From assembly GCF_000218895.1 (NCBI RefSeq), contig NC_015703.1:2555001-2619000 (forward strand): 64,000 nt of DNA. Reading direction: 5' to 3'. The position numbers and the translations under genes were made by a program. Positions 43,570-51,906 of the stretch are shown in pieces (position 1 is the stretch's first letter; each line of letters starts with the position of its first letter). The notes beneath the pieces are model-generated. The model saw nothing but the letters and a program-made list of their open reading frames with translations, was not told the DNA's origin and made no database searches. The stretch is from Runella slithyformis DSM 19594 (GTDB lineage Bacteria; Bacteroidota; Bacteroidia; Cytophagales; Spirosomataceae).

Positions 43570-45192
43570 TTATTGTTTAGTAATCACAAATTCTACTCTA
43601 CGATTTGCTTCGGACGATGTTCTGTAGAGGGGTTTAGTATCTCCGTATCCTTTGGTCGTGATTCGTTGCTCATTTATGCCTTTCTGAACCAAGTATTTTT
43701 TGACTTTCAGTACTCTATCTTGCGATAATTTTAGATTTTCTGCCGCACTGCCTATGATGTCAGTATGTCCTTCCAAACGAATCTCCATGCTCATGTTTTC
43801 CTGTAAGAGAGTAAGAAGTTTATCCAATGACTGATATGAAGCAGGCAATAAAACATCGGTGGATATTTCAAAAAGTACGTTTTTTAAGACAATAGCCACG
43901 CCCTTTTGGGGTACAACCTCTTCATTTTGAGGCTTATTGGTCTTAGTAGTAATTGGTTCTTTTGCGGGTATCGGCTTTTCAGAAATTATTTCAGGACTCG
44001 AAACTTCCGATGTGTGTTTGTATAGTTGTAGTATTTCGGCAGCCGACAACGCACGATTATAAGTTACTACTTCATCCAATGCACCAATAAGATAATCGTC
44101 TGCTGTATGCGGGTCTAATCCAATGTATAAAGGGTTATTTGACGCTTGAATTTCAGGATAGTTGTCAGCACTTTGAAGCAATTTACCATTGTAATAAAAG
44201 TCTCTTTTGTTTTTATTGGCTACTATTGCAATATGAAACCATTGGCCTAATTTGATGTCTGGTTTAATTTTTACAGTCTTTTGTGGGTTTCCTTCTGTAT
44301 GATAATAGTAACCATCATCTGACTTGCGAATACAAAACTGAAGATATGATGAGCCTTGGTCGCACTTACAAAATAATGGCCCCCAGGCATCGTAATGAGC
44401 CGCATACCACCCATCTGCTCTTACCCACGCACTAAGTGTAACCACTGAGGCTAATTTATTTAAACTTGAAGAATTTGGCACAAAAACATACTGATCTTTC
44501 CCATTGAGTAGAAGTGCGCTGTTTGGCTTTCCATTTCTGTCTGCCGTAAATCGAGGTTTTTTGATGAGATTTCCGTGGTTGTTGTTACCACTAAAATCAT
44601 TTGCATTACCATCGAAGGGATAGTAAGCAAGTTGCCCTTTGGGCATATCATTATTGGCATCACTAAAATCCTCGGCTTTGTATTCAAAAGGGGAACCAGA
44701 AGCTATGCCAGTATTAGGCTCATTACTCTTTTCAGAAGAAGCATTTTCTTGTGAAAGGTTGGTAATTGCTGCCGACATTAATTCAACTGAATAGGGTTTC
44801 AAACCCTCGTAAGAAACGCTCAGTAGATAGAGTTTTTTATCAATCCGATAAAAAACTTTGGGACTTTGGGGTGATGGAACGTTTATGCCATCCTTTGCAG
44901 CATCTTTTATCAATTCTTCAAGAATGGCAGTTTCTTTTGACGCATACCCAACCATAGGATTTTCATCAGGACTCCGCAATACTATCACTACAAACTTACC
45001 TTTTTTCGCTTCGTATTTTTCTATGTTTGAGTTATCTGCATTGAGGCCGTAACCCAGTGGTTGGAGATAGTGCATTACACACTCGGAGGACGCACATCCA
45101 CTTACCAACTCCAATTCTCGTAGGGTGAGCCTCTGGGCTTGACTATTGATAAAGCCCAAAAAGCAGAGGAGAAGCAAAAATATTTTTTTCAT
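43570..45192 (-). CDS. LamG-OmpA outer-membrane protein
   Basis: 540 residues, signal peptide MKKIFLLLLCFLGFINSQAQ. Residues 20-165 are an unrecognised domain with two cysteines near SGCASSECVMHY. Residues about 190-390 are a LamG/concanavalin fold (AYYPFDGNANDFSGNNNHGN, VVTLSAWVRADGWYAAHYDA, FHIAIVANKNKRDFYYNGKL, IGALDEVVTYNRALSAAEIL), a calcium-dependent glycan or protein binder. A short linker precedes the OmpA domain (about 435-540: VLFEISTDVLLP, LEGHTDIIG, LSQDRVLKVKKYL, RTSSEANRRVEFVIT) that would hold murein. It thus joins a surface-binding domain to the wall. Middle of the same-strand run. Confidence 0.88.
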   Translation of the reverse strand: MKKIFLLLLCFLGFINSQAQRLTLRELELVSGCASSECVMHYLQPLGYGLNADNSNIEKYEAKKGKFVVIVLRSPDENPMVGYASKETAILEELIKDAAKDGINVPSPQSPKVFYRIDKKLYLLSVSYEGLKPYSVELMSAAITNLSQENASSEKSNEPNTGIASGSPFEYKAEDFSDANNDMPKGQLAYYPFDGNANDFSGNNNHGNLIKKPRFTADRNGKPNSALLLNGKDQYVFVPNSSSLNKLASVVTLSAWVRADGWYAAHYDAWGPLFCKCDQGSSYLQFCIRKSDDGYYYHTEGNPQKTVKIKPDIKLGQWFHIAIVANKNKRDFYYNGKLLQSADNYPEIQASNNPLYIGLDPHTADDYLIGALDEVVTYNRALSAAEILQLYKHTSEVSSPEIISEKPIPAKEPITTKTNKPQNEEVVPQKGVAIVLKNVLFEISTDVLLPASYQSLDKLLTLLQENMSMEIRLEGHTDIIGSAAENLKLSQDRVLKVKKYLVQKGINEQRITTKGYGDTKPLYRTSSEANRRVEFVITKQ

Positions 45193-45222
45193 GTCTTGGT
45201 AGATTTATAGTTAAATTATTGC

Positions 45223-45660
45223 TCATTTCCCCACCACCTGATACACATTGACCGTCCCGCCCGTTTTAGTGCTGGCGGTGGTGCGGGTGAGGGTCATGCT
45301 GCCGTCGGCAAACTCACCGATGCTAAACTCAATGGTGCCGCTGGTGCCTGTGGGTGAGGGTGTGAGGTTTTTGAGAACGAGCTTGGTATCGCCTTCCAAA
45401 CTCCATTGCCCCGTGAAGCGTACGCCGTCGAAATCGGTGAAAATTACCGCCCCTCCCGTTTGCAGTTCTATTTTGAAATTGGTGTAGCCCGGGCGGAGAT
45501 TGTTGCTGCCTCCTTGCGTATAAACCAAGCTGTTGCCCTCGCGCACCACATTGGCTGTCCAAATTTTGACAATGCGCTCCGACATGGGGGCCACTTGGGG
45601 TTTGCAACTAACTATGGCAAAGCCAAGTAATAAAAAGTATAAAAAGAAGTTCGTTTTCAT
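45223..45660 (-). CDS. Lipocalin-like lipoprotein
   Basis: 145 residues, lipoprotein signal with lipobox IVSC (MKTNFFLYFLLLGFAIVSCK). The mature part reads as a small beta barrel with a W-containing first strand (IVKIWTANVVREGNSLVYTQ), VIFTDFDGVRFTGQWSLEGD, SIGEFADGSMTLTRTTAS and a final VNVYQVVGK. This layout is that of the lipocalin-like/DUF5004-type lipoproteins of Bacteroidota; the exact family is not certain. 30 bp before the LamG-OmpA gene start, same strand. Confidence 0.75.
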   Translation of the reverse strand: MKTNFFLYFLLLGFAIVSCKPQVAPMSERIVKIWTANVVREGNSLVYTQGGSNNLRPGYTNFKIELQTGGAVIFTDFDGVRFTGQWSLEGDTKLVLKNLTPSPTGTSGTIEFSIGEFADGSMTLTRTTASTKTGGTVNVYQVVGK

Positions 45661-45678
45661 TGATTTAATGTTTTTGCT

Positions 45679-46713
45679 TCAATTCCCCTTCACTATCTTT
45701 TGCGTGCTTACCTTTTCAGCTTCTACTACCCGCAGAAAATACACCCCTGCTGCCTGTTGCGATATGTCAATGTTTTCGGAATGCTTGCCGCTAAACGACG
45801 GAATGGGGCGTTGCAAAATACTTTTGCCCGTGGCATCAACTACTTCAATGGCAGTGCCTTGCTTTTGAAAAGCCATCCCGTCGAATTCTACTACAAAAAC
45901 ACCGTTGGTGGGGTTGGGATAGACCTTGATGCCCTCGGTGGGGAGCGGTGAACTGACCGAAAGCACCAGTGAAATATCAATGGGTACGGGATAAAGCGCC
46001 GACCAGCGACCTGCGGTATCTCTGGCCCTAAAAAACAAATACCGCTTGCCCGCCCGCTGTAAATTCAACTCTAAGGGCCTGTCCACCGTTACTTCTTTGC
46101 CTCCCATGGGCGTAAATGCCAGCGAATTGGCCGCGCCGTAGCCAGGGTCGGTATCAATAAAAACCTCGATGCGACTGATGGCGTTGGTGGACTGGCTCGA
46201 AAACACCACAAACGGACTCAACTGCGTGGCCGACCACTGCCCCCGCTCGGTTTGGATACGTAGCCCCAGCAGGTGCGTACCCACGGCCAAGGTGGGCGGA
46301 ATTGTTAAATCAACCGAAACAGCGGCCTCGGGGCCTTTGGCGGTTATTTTCTGGACGGTGTTTTTGCCAAAACCCAAATCGTTGTCAATAAAAAACTCCA
46401 CGGCGGTCAGGTTGTTGGGGTCGCCTGTGGGGTTGGGGGCGTGGATATACACTGCCTGCGTTTGGGTGGGCGACCACGTGCCTCGGGCGGTTTTGAGCCG
46501 AATACCCAAAAAATGCACCCCCTGCGTAAGCGTACCCGTTGGCACGTTGAGGGTGGTGTTTACCTCCGTGCCGTTGAGCGCAAGCGCAGCTCCTTTGCCA
46601 AAACCCGGGTCGGTGTCCCAAAAATATTCGGCATTGGCTAAGTTATCAGGTGTTTGGCAATGTGCCGTTGGCATGAAGCACAAAGCCAGCCAACAAACAA
46701 GCAGATTTTTCAT
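45679..46713 (-). CDS. Secreted protein with repeated DTDPGxG motif and T9SS type A sorting domain
   Basis: 344 residues with signal peptide (MKNLLVCWLALCFMPTAHCQ). The same unit occurs three times: EYFWDTDPGFGKGAALAL, EFFIDNDLGFGKNTVQ and EVFIDTDPGYGAANSLAF, each followed by a strand ending in LGIRLKTARGTWS or a variant. The last 75 residues are a type A sorting domain (VYPNPTNGVFVVEF, then AAGVYFLRVVEAEKVSTQKI). The repeat is common in Bacteroidota T9SS cargo; its role is unknown. Seven bp after the beta-helix gene stop, so tightly coupled with it. Confidence 0.88.
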   Translation of the reverse strand: MKNLLVCWLALCFMPTAHCQTPDNLANAEYFWDTDPGFGKGAALALNGTEVNTTLNVPTGTLTQGVHFLGIRLKTARGTWSPTQTQAVYIHAPNPTGDPNNLTAVEFFIDNDLGFGKNTVQKITAKGPEAAVSVDLTIPPTLAVGTHLLGLRIQTERGQWSATQLSPFVVFSSQSTNAISRIEVFIDTDPGYGAANSLAFTPMGGKEVTVDRPLELNLQRAGKRYLFFRARDTAGRWSALYPVPIDISLVLSVSSPLPTEGIKVYPNPTNGVFVVEFDGMAFQKQGTAIEVVDATGKSILQRPIPSFSGKHSENIDISQQAAGVYFLRVVEAEKVSTQKIVKGN

Positions 46714-46720
46714 GGCAAGA

Positions 46721-47761
46721 TTAGTTTTGGACTTTGGCTTTAAGTTTTACCTGAATGGTCTCGTTTTGGCGGGCAGTGCTGGGCACCTGAATGTCCTCAA
46801 TGATGGGTCCAATGGGCGAACCACCTGTTAGATACGGCTCTGATCCGCCAAAAGCCCCACAGTCGGTGCCGCCCTCACCTGCGCCTTTGGCGGGAGAGTT
46901 GACACTCAAAATATACTGCCCATCTACCGATGTACTGGCCGTAACAAACAGTACCTGCGCCATATTTTCCACATTTAGAAATTTATTGCTGGGGTCAGCA
47001 CTTTGGTAATTTCCTTGGCGCACGATGTTATTATTGAATTTGGCGAAGAAGTTGGTCTGAAAATTGGTTCGAGCATCTCTATTGTCGCAGGCAATGCGGG
47101 AAATGAAAATATTGTTTGAAACAGTAATTCCATTTATCGTCGCTCTGGAAGATATGGGATCACAACGGTCACTTAGACCGACAGTATTATAAACTATCTT
47201 TCCAGATGCAGCTCCAGTTGTAAAGGGGATACTTATTATGGTTTGTATAATGTTATTTTGAATGGTGAAGTTTGAGGCAGCACCAGCTATGCCAATACTT
47301 CCTACTATAAAACATTGAAAAACTTTGCAATTATTTACATTCTCAATGTTAACTCCCGTAAATACCGTGTTGATTCTACATCGCTGGATAATGATATTAT
47401 TCTGTTCGACTTGAATTGATTCGATACTACATCCTGTAATAAGTGAATTGTCAGAATTTGAGTTGTTATTCCTTGTAAATGAGACTCTTCCAGTAATACT
47501 GCTTGCATTTGTACCGAATGAACCACTTCCAATAATGCTAACTCGTTTCCTGACTTCAAAGCCTTCGTAACTACCTGGGTCAAGTACTAAAACTGAACCG
47601 GCGGTTGTCGTTACGTTGTCAATTACATTTTGAATATTTTGCCCATTTTGCACCCGTATTACATTTTGGGCAAACGTGAGGGTGGTGGTAATGAGGAGAA
47701 TAAGAAGCTCCAAAGCGAAGAAGTGGGCTTTACTTGTGCTTGTTTTTGTGGTGGTTTTCAT
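46721..47761 (-). CDS. Secreted right-handed beta-helix protein
   Basis: 346 residues. Leader MKTTTKTSTSKAHFFALELL is long, the hydrophobic part following near residues 16-31. Start of the mature protein (VIRVQNGQNIQNVIDNVTTT, VLDPGSYEGFEVRKRVSIIG) and the run of short coils with Asn/Ile-rich turns (NNSNSDNSLITGCSIESIQ, IIQRCRINTVFTGV) describe a parallel beta-helix of the pectate-lyase-like kind, but no catalytic residues of known lyases are seen. It lacks its own C-terminal sorting domain. It leads a six-gene same-strand run with gaps of 7-30 bp. Confidence 0.75.
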   Translation of the reverse strand: MKTTTKTSTSKAHFFALELLILLITTTLTFAQNVIRVQNGQNIQNVIDNVTTTAGSVLVLDPGSYEGFEVRKRVSIIGSGSFGTNASSITGRVSFTRNNNSNSDNSLITGCSIESIQVEQNNIIIQRCRINTVFTGVNIENVNNCKVFQCFIVGSIGIAGAASNFTIQNNIIQTIISIPFTTGAASGKIVYNTVGLSDRCDPISSRATINGITVSNNIFISRIACDNRDARTNFQTNFFAKFNNNIVRQGNYQSADPSNKFLNVENMAQVLFVTASTSVDGQYILSVNSPAKGAGEGGTDCGAFGGSEPYLTGGSPIGPIIEDIQVPSTARQNETIQVKLKAKVQN

Positions 47762-47786
47762 TGGTTATGGATTGATTTTGAGTGAG

Positions 47787-48059
47787 TTATTTCATGTTGT
47801 CAATTGGTGAAATCTTATCTGCGAGTCCGACGCGGCAGCTAAAAAACTCGACGGGGGGCGTGCCATTATCTATTTCTTCTTTCAAATGGATGAGCCACTT
47901 AAAATCATCGTCGGCGTAGCTGTCGGTTAGGTCCCATCGGTCAAATTTTTTCTAATTTTCCAATAGGATGGCATTTCCTACCCATGGCCACTCCCGATAG
48001 CGAAAGGCAGATGATAAAGTGAGTAAGGTATTTTTATTGGCAGCTTTGCTTATTTTGTG
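47787..48059 (-). pseudogene. Broken coding remnant with in-frame TAG
   Basis: Reading leftward to a stop at 47787-47789 gives strongly protein-like sequence (KFDRWDLTDSYADDDFKWLI, then TPPVEFFSCRVGLADKISPI) and, upstream of it in the same frame, FRYREWPWVGNAILLEN. The two halves are separated by an in-frame TAG at 47952-47954. No start codon exists between this frame and a stop at 48069-48071. The 3' end of the neighbouring gene (48050) overlaps its upstream edge. I do not recognise the family. It is a degraded gene, or a sequencing error at the TAG; without one stop, the frame still lacks a start. Confidence 0.55.
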
Positions 48060-49144
48060 CCTTTCACATTATTTCTGAGGGAGAAATCAAACAATTTGAG
48101 CGATGACGTAAATTCGCTGCCTTTGTTGTAGAAAAAAGCGTATTCGGCGGCGGCGATGTCTTCTTCAAAATAGATTTTATAGAGCGTATTGCTTATTTTC
48201 TTGAAACGAAATGGTATAGCACCTTCCGAAAACCCTGATTTAGAACTTAAGTCGGAGGTTTGCCCAATGACAAAATCACGCCCGCTTTGTTTAGGTTTTA
48301 CCCCAATAAGCGTAAAGTCATTGGGGCTTGCCACTCCCCCAAAAACAGACTCAGCGACATCGTCCATTTTTTTACGGGCATTGCCTTCAAAAACCATGTA
48401 AAACACAGGGCGATTGTCTTGAATGACAAAGTTGGCACTGGGATTGACCAACCCAATCCGCTGTTTTGTTCCGACTACATTGACCCCCAGTTTGGACTGA
48501 GACACCGCCCCGCCAATGGCTTCCCCCGCCGACCCCTGCTTTGTATTGTTGCTGGTGGTGGGTTCAAGTTGGTCGTACTTAACGGGCTTTTTCAGAAAGT
48601 CTTCGTAGTAAATACCGGGCTCGGGCATTGCTCCCCGAGGGGGAGGAGGTAAGTCTTGCGGGTGCGGTGGCAAGTTTCCTGCAATCAGATTAGGGTTTCG
48701 GCTTACCTTACTGGCTCTTTTGGGGTCCATTACTACTTTCACAACAGCATCCGGCACTTTACTGTTTTTTAGTTCTACCATGCCTTCTACAGTTGTGTTG
48801 AAGTTGCACTCTGAATACATTATCTTGTTTAGAATAACATCCTTTGGTATTCTATTGAGATGTAAATCAATAATATCCTGATTGCGAAGAATAGGCAGGT
48901 TGTCGCTGGTGAGCATCATTGCCTCTAAAATATTTCCTTTGGCCCCTTCTTTGGTCAGCTCAATAACTCCTTTGGTAGTTAGATCGAAATTGGTCGGGCT
49001 GACTTTGATTTTATCAATGATCAATTCGGCCGAAATTTTGGCTTTGACCAGCGAAACAATGCTTTGGTTGGTGAGTGTTTCTTGGGTTTGGGCGGTGTTG
49101 GATAACGCAAACAGCAGCCATTGTAGGTAATGTTTAAGTTTCAT
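48050..49144 (-). CDS. Secreted protein with two internal repeats
   Basis: 364 residues from ATG at 49144 opening a signal (MKLKHYLQWLLFALSNTAQT). Residues about 25-140 hold two related units of about 50-55 residues: LTNQSIVSLVKAKISAELII...FDLTTKGVIELTKEG and LRNQDIIDLHLNRIPKDVIL...FNTTVEGMVELKNSK. This helical repeat (Asn-x-x-Ile/Val start, KI at the turn, then Phe-Asp/Asn) occurs widely in secreted proteins. A proline-rich linker follows, then a beta-rich C-terminal region (about 215-364) with VFYMVFEGNARKKMDDVAES and a final YAFFYNKGSEFTSSLKLFDF. Function unknown. Divergent from the sensor kinase/LytTR genes. Confidence 0.7.
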   Translation of the reverse strand: MKLKHYLQWLLFALSNTAQTQETLTNQSIVSLVKAKISAELIIDKIKVSPTNFDLTTKGVIELTKEGAKGNILEAMMLTSDNLPILRNQDIIDLHLNRIPKDVILNKIMYSECNFNTTVEGMVELKNSKVPDAVVKVVMDPKRASKVSRNPNLIAGNLPPHPQDLPPPPRGAMPEPGIYYEDFLKKPVKYDQLEPTTSNNTKQGSAGEAIGGAVSQSKLGVNVVGTKQRIGLVNPSANFVIQDNRPVFYMVFEGNARKKMDDVAESVFGGVASPNDFTLIGVKPKQSGRDFVIGQTSDLSSKSGFSEGAIPFRFKKISNTLYKIYFEEDIAAAEYAFFYNKGSEFTSSLKLFDFSLRNNVKGTK

Positions 49145-49343
49145 TAGATCGTAATTTAGGGGGTGTATTAAAATTGTTGTCAACTTAGCCTTGCCGGCGA
49201 GGGGTAGCGAAAGTTTTTATGACTGAGCAAATAGTAGAAGTCCGGTCCCACCCACAATCATTCTTTTGTGAACTTTACCTTTTTTTTTGTGAAATTGTAC
49301 AAAATGTATGCTAAATTAGAAGTTATTAAATGGCTGTTGCCTC

Positions 49344-49351
49344 TATCTTTG
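49344..49351 (+). promoter_or_regulatory. Candidate -7 element for the TPR sensor kinase
   Basis: TATCTTTG fits TAnnTTTG, 12 bp before the preferred ATG at 49364; no -33 TTG. If used, the earlier ATG at 49304 and the GTG at 49268 would be excluded. Confidence 0.3.
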
Positions 49352-49363
49352 CGATCAATCTCT

Positions 49364-51088
49364 ATGTTTATGAGGTGCCTCATCCTTCTATTTTTATGGA
49401 TTTACGCCACTCTTGCTTTTGGACAGACCAAGCCGAGTTTTGAGTCTGAAAAAAGGAAAGCAGCGACTGATATATTTGCCGAAGGCATTGAAGAACAAGA
49501 CTCGTTGAAAATGGCCGAGGGATATTATCTTTTGGGGAAATATGAGTCAGGTATCGGTAATTTTCTGTCCACTAAGTACTGGATAAACAAGTCAATAGCC
49601 ATATACAAACGGCTGCCAATCAGTGTTCAGTTGGGCAAAACGTATCAATGGTTAGCCTTCGTAGAGTGTAGCCGAAAAAATATGAAGGAGGCGGTTGCGT
49701 ATTCTGACAGTGCATTAGTCATTTTTAAAAAACTCAATTCTCCCAAGGGCATTGTTTCCAATTATATGTTTGTTACGGATATGTCGCATCAATATTTTAG
49801 GAAATCTCCTGCTGTTGTGCTCAAGGATTTTGATGCGATGGTTTTGTACATCATACAAAATAACATCGAGGACGAACTGGGATTTATGTATCAGATGAAG
49901 GGAGATTTATGGATCGAAACAGATCATCAAGCTGCTGTTGAGTCGTTTTTGAAGGCTAGCTATTGGTTCAATAAATACGGAAATGGTAATATAAATGCTT
50001 TAAATTACCGATTGGCTTACTGTTACGCCAAATTAGGAAAACCAAAAAAAGCCCGGCAGGTACTGGGGGATGGCAGTTTTTATAATCAAGACCCTGAACA
50101 AGACCAATTTCTATTTCCTAAGCTAAGTCGTTTAAAGGCGGAAACCGCCATTTTTGAAGCAGAGAAAAACTGGCTAAAGGCCTACGAAATGCAAAAAAAA
50201 TACACCGAATTACAGGATGAGATACATACCAAAGAGCAAAACAAACTTGTATCAAGTCAAAATGAGCTGGATGTCACTGCGTTGGCATTGAGTCAGGAAA
50301 AAGAATTGATGCTTCAATCGGAGGTACTGAGGGCCAATCAGAAAAAACAGTATTTGTTTTACTCCGTAGGCGGCATTTTGTTGGTTTTTGCGGGTACTTT
50401 TTATTACCAATACGCTAAAAGTAAAAAACTTGCCCGGCAGTACAGGCAGATAAGCGAAAAGAACAAACTGCTTATCAAAGAACAAAGCCACCGAGTGAAG
50501 AATAACTTACAGGTGATTTCGAGCCTTATCGGATTGCAGATAAATCGTCTCCAACACCAAGACTTGAAGGATTTGTTGGAGGAAATGCAAGGCCGAATCG
50601 CCGTAATGAGCCTTTTGCAACAGCTATTTTACGAAACCAATGATACCGTCGAGATTGACGCGAAGGTGTATTTTGCCCAAATTGTGGATAAAACAGCCAT
50701 CATTTTCAACAAATCTATCAATGCTGCTTTCCTGATTGAAAATGAACAGATAACTCCCAACTTGGCTATTCATTTGGGTATTATCCTCAATGAGTTATTG
50801 ACCAACAGTTTCAAATACGCTTTTGGTTTTGATAACCCAAATCCAAGCGTAGAAATAGCGTTCAAGGTAAGTGATAATGAATTGACTTTTGAATACAAAG
50901 ACAATGGTAAAAACGGGCAATTGTTGGTATTTGAAAAAGAATATTATTCTACTTACAACTCTTTTGGTTTGAGTCTTATCCGATTAAAATCCAGCGAATT
51001 GGGTGGAACATACAGTTTTATGCATGACAATGGTTTACGATTTATTTTAAAATGTCCCTCCCATGAAACCAAAAGTGTTAATAGTTGA
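49364..51088 (+). CDS. TPR-sensor histidine kinase (HisKA_2 type)
   Basis: 574 residues from ATG at 49364; the signal peptide (MRCLILLFLWIYATLAFGQ) begins there or two codons later, so upstream in-frame starts at 49268 and 49304 are less likely. Residues about 30-310 are TPR-like helices and would lie in the periplasm, followed by one membrane helix (YLFYSVGGILLVFAGTFYYQ). The cytoplasmic part has the HisKA_2 H-box SHRVKNNLQVISSLIG and an HATPase with NELLTNSFKYAF and the acidic DNGKNGQ. It overlaps its partner LytTR gene by 26 bp, a sign of translational coupling. Confidence 0.88.
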   Translation: MFMRCLILLFLWIYATLAFGQTKPSFESEKRKAATDIFAEGIEEQDSLKMAEGYYLLGKYESGIGNFLSTKYWINKSIAIYKRLPISVQLGKTYQWLAFVECSRKNMKEAVAYSDSALVIFKKLNSPKGIVSNYMFVTDMSHQYFRKSPAVVLKDFDAMVLYIIQNNIEDELGFMYQMKGDLWIETDHQAAVESFLKASYWFNKYGNGNINALNYRLAYCYAKLGKPKKARQVLGDGSFYNQDPEQDQFLFPKLSRLKAETAIFEAEKNWLKAYEMQKKYTELQDEIHTKEQNKLVSSQNELDVTALALSQEKELMLQSEVLRANQKKQYLFYSVGGILLVFAGTFYYQYAKSKKLARQYRQISEKNKLLIKEQSHRVKNNLQVISSLIGLQINRLQHQDLKDLLEEMQGRIAVMSLLQQLFYETNDTVEIDAKVYFAQIVDKTAIIFNKSINAAFLIENEQITPNLAIHLGIILNELLTNSFKYAFGFDNPNPSVEIAFKVSDNELTFEYKDNGKNGQLLVFEKEYYSTYNSFGLSLIRLKSSELGGTYSFMHDNGLRFILKCPSHETKSVNS

Positions 51089-51791
51089 AGATGAATTGAT
51101 TACAGCTACCGAATTTAAAGAAGCGATGCAAGCAGCAGGTTTTGAAGTGCCCGTCGTGGCTGATAGAATTTCGAGTGCTATGGTTGCTTTTGAAACGGTT
51201 GTATTTGACTTGATTCTATTAGATATTACACTCAAACACGATTCGTTAGACGGGCTTTATTTTGCCGGACAAATCAGAAAAACGTCAGAAGTACCCATCA
51301 TATTCATAACAGGGGACACCAATGAGGCAATGCTCGAAAGAATGAATGCTTTGGGAAACATTAATTATATGATGAAAGCGGTGCGTACTCAGGAATTGAT
51401 ATTTAAATCGAAGATGATGATTGGGAAAAAAGAGGAGAACGAAACCGCAGGCCATAAGCATCAGGAAATCATTTTGTTGCCCATCAATAAAGCGCATCAA
51501 AAAGTAAAGAAATCAGACATTGTAGCTATCAAAGCAAATGGGTCCTATTCTGATATCTACATTGCTACCGAACCCCACCATCATACGTTATCTATGAATA
51601 TGAAAAAACTGTTGGAGGGAATCCGTTACAATGATTTTTTCAGACTGAATAAATCGAATGTCATTAATGTAAATTTCATTGACAGAATTGAAAAGGATCA
51701 ACTGCTTTTGGGCTGCCATAATCTTAAATATGCGCTTGCCAAGGGGCAAAAAAGAGAAATTTTAGAGCGCCTTCCAAGTATCAGAACATAG
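51063..51791 (+). CDS. LytTR family response regulator
   Basis: 242 residues. Receiver domain 1-120 with acidic pair VEDE, phospho-acceptor D54 (LILLDITLKHD) and signal Thr in FITGDTNE; the usual KP is KA here (YMMKAVRTQEL). C-terminal LytTR DNA-binding domain about 145-240 (IVAIKANGSYSDIYI, FFRLNKSNVINVNFIDRI). The upstream sensor kinase gene overlaps it by 26 bp. The nearest divergent target is the secreted repeat protein gene at 48050-49144 and the cell-surface cluster beyond it. Confidence 0.92.
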   Translation: MKPKVLIVEDELITATEFKEAMQAAGFEVPVVADRISSAMVAFETVVFDLILLDITLKHDSLDGLYFAGQIRKTSEVPIIFITGDTNEAMLERMNALGNINYMMKAVRTQELIFKSKMMIGKKEENETAGHKHQEIILLPINKAHQKVKKSDIVAIKANGSYSDIYIATEPHHHTLSMNMKKLLEGIRYNDFFRLNKSNVINVNFIDRIEKDQLLLGCHNLKYALAKGQKREILERLPSIRT

Positions 51792-51906
51792 AGGGGCATT
51801 GATTACTTGGGGTAGGCAAATACTGTTTTATCCCATCTGAGCGGATAGAATCATAAGTACACATACCTCATCTGCACCACGTAAGCTGCCTCATCCTACT
51901 TTCACT

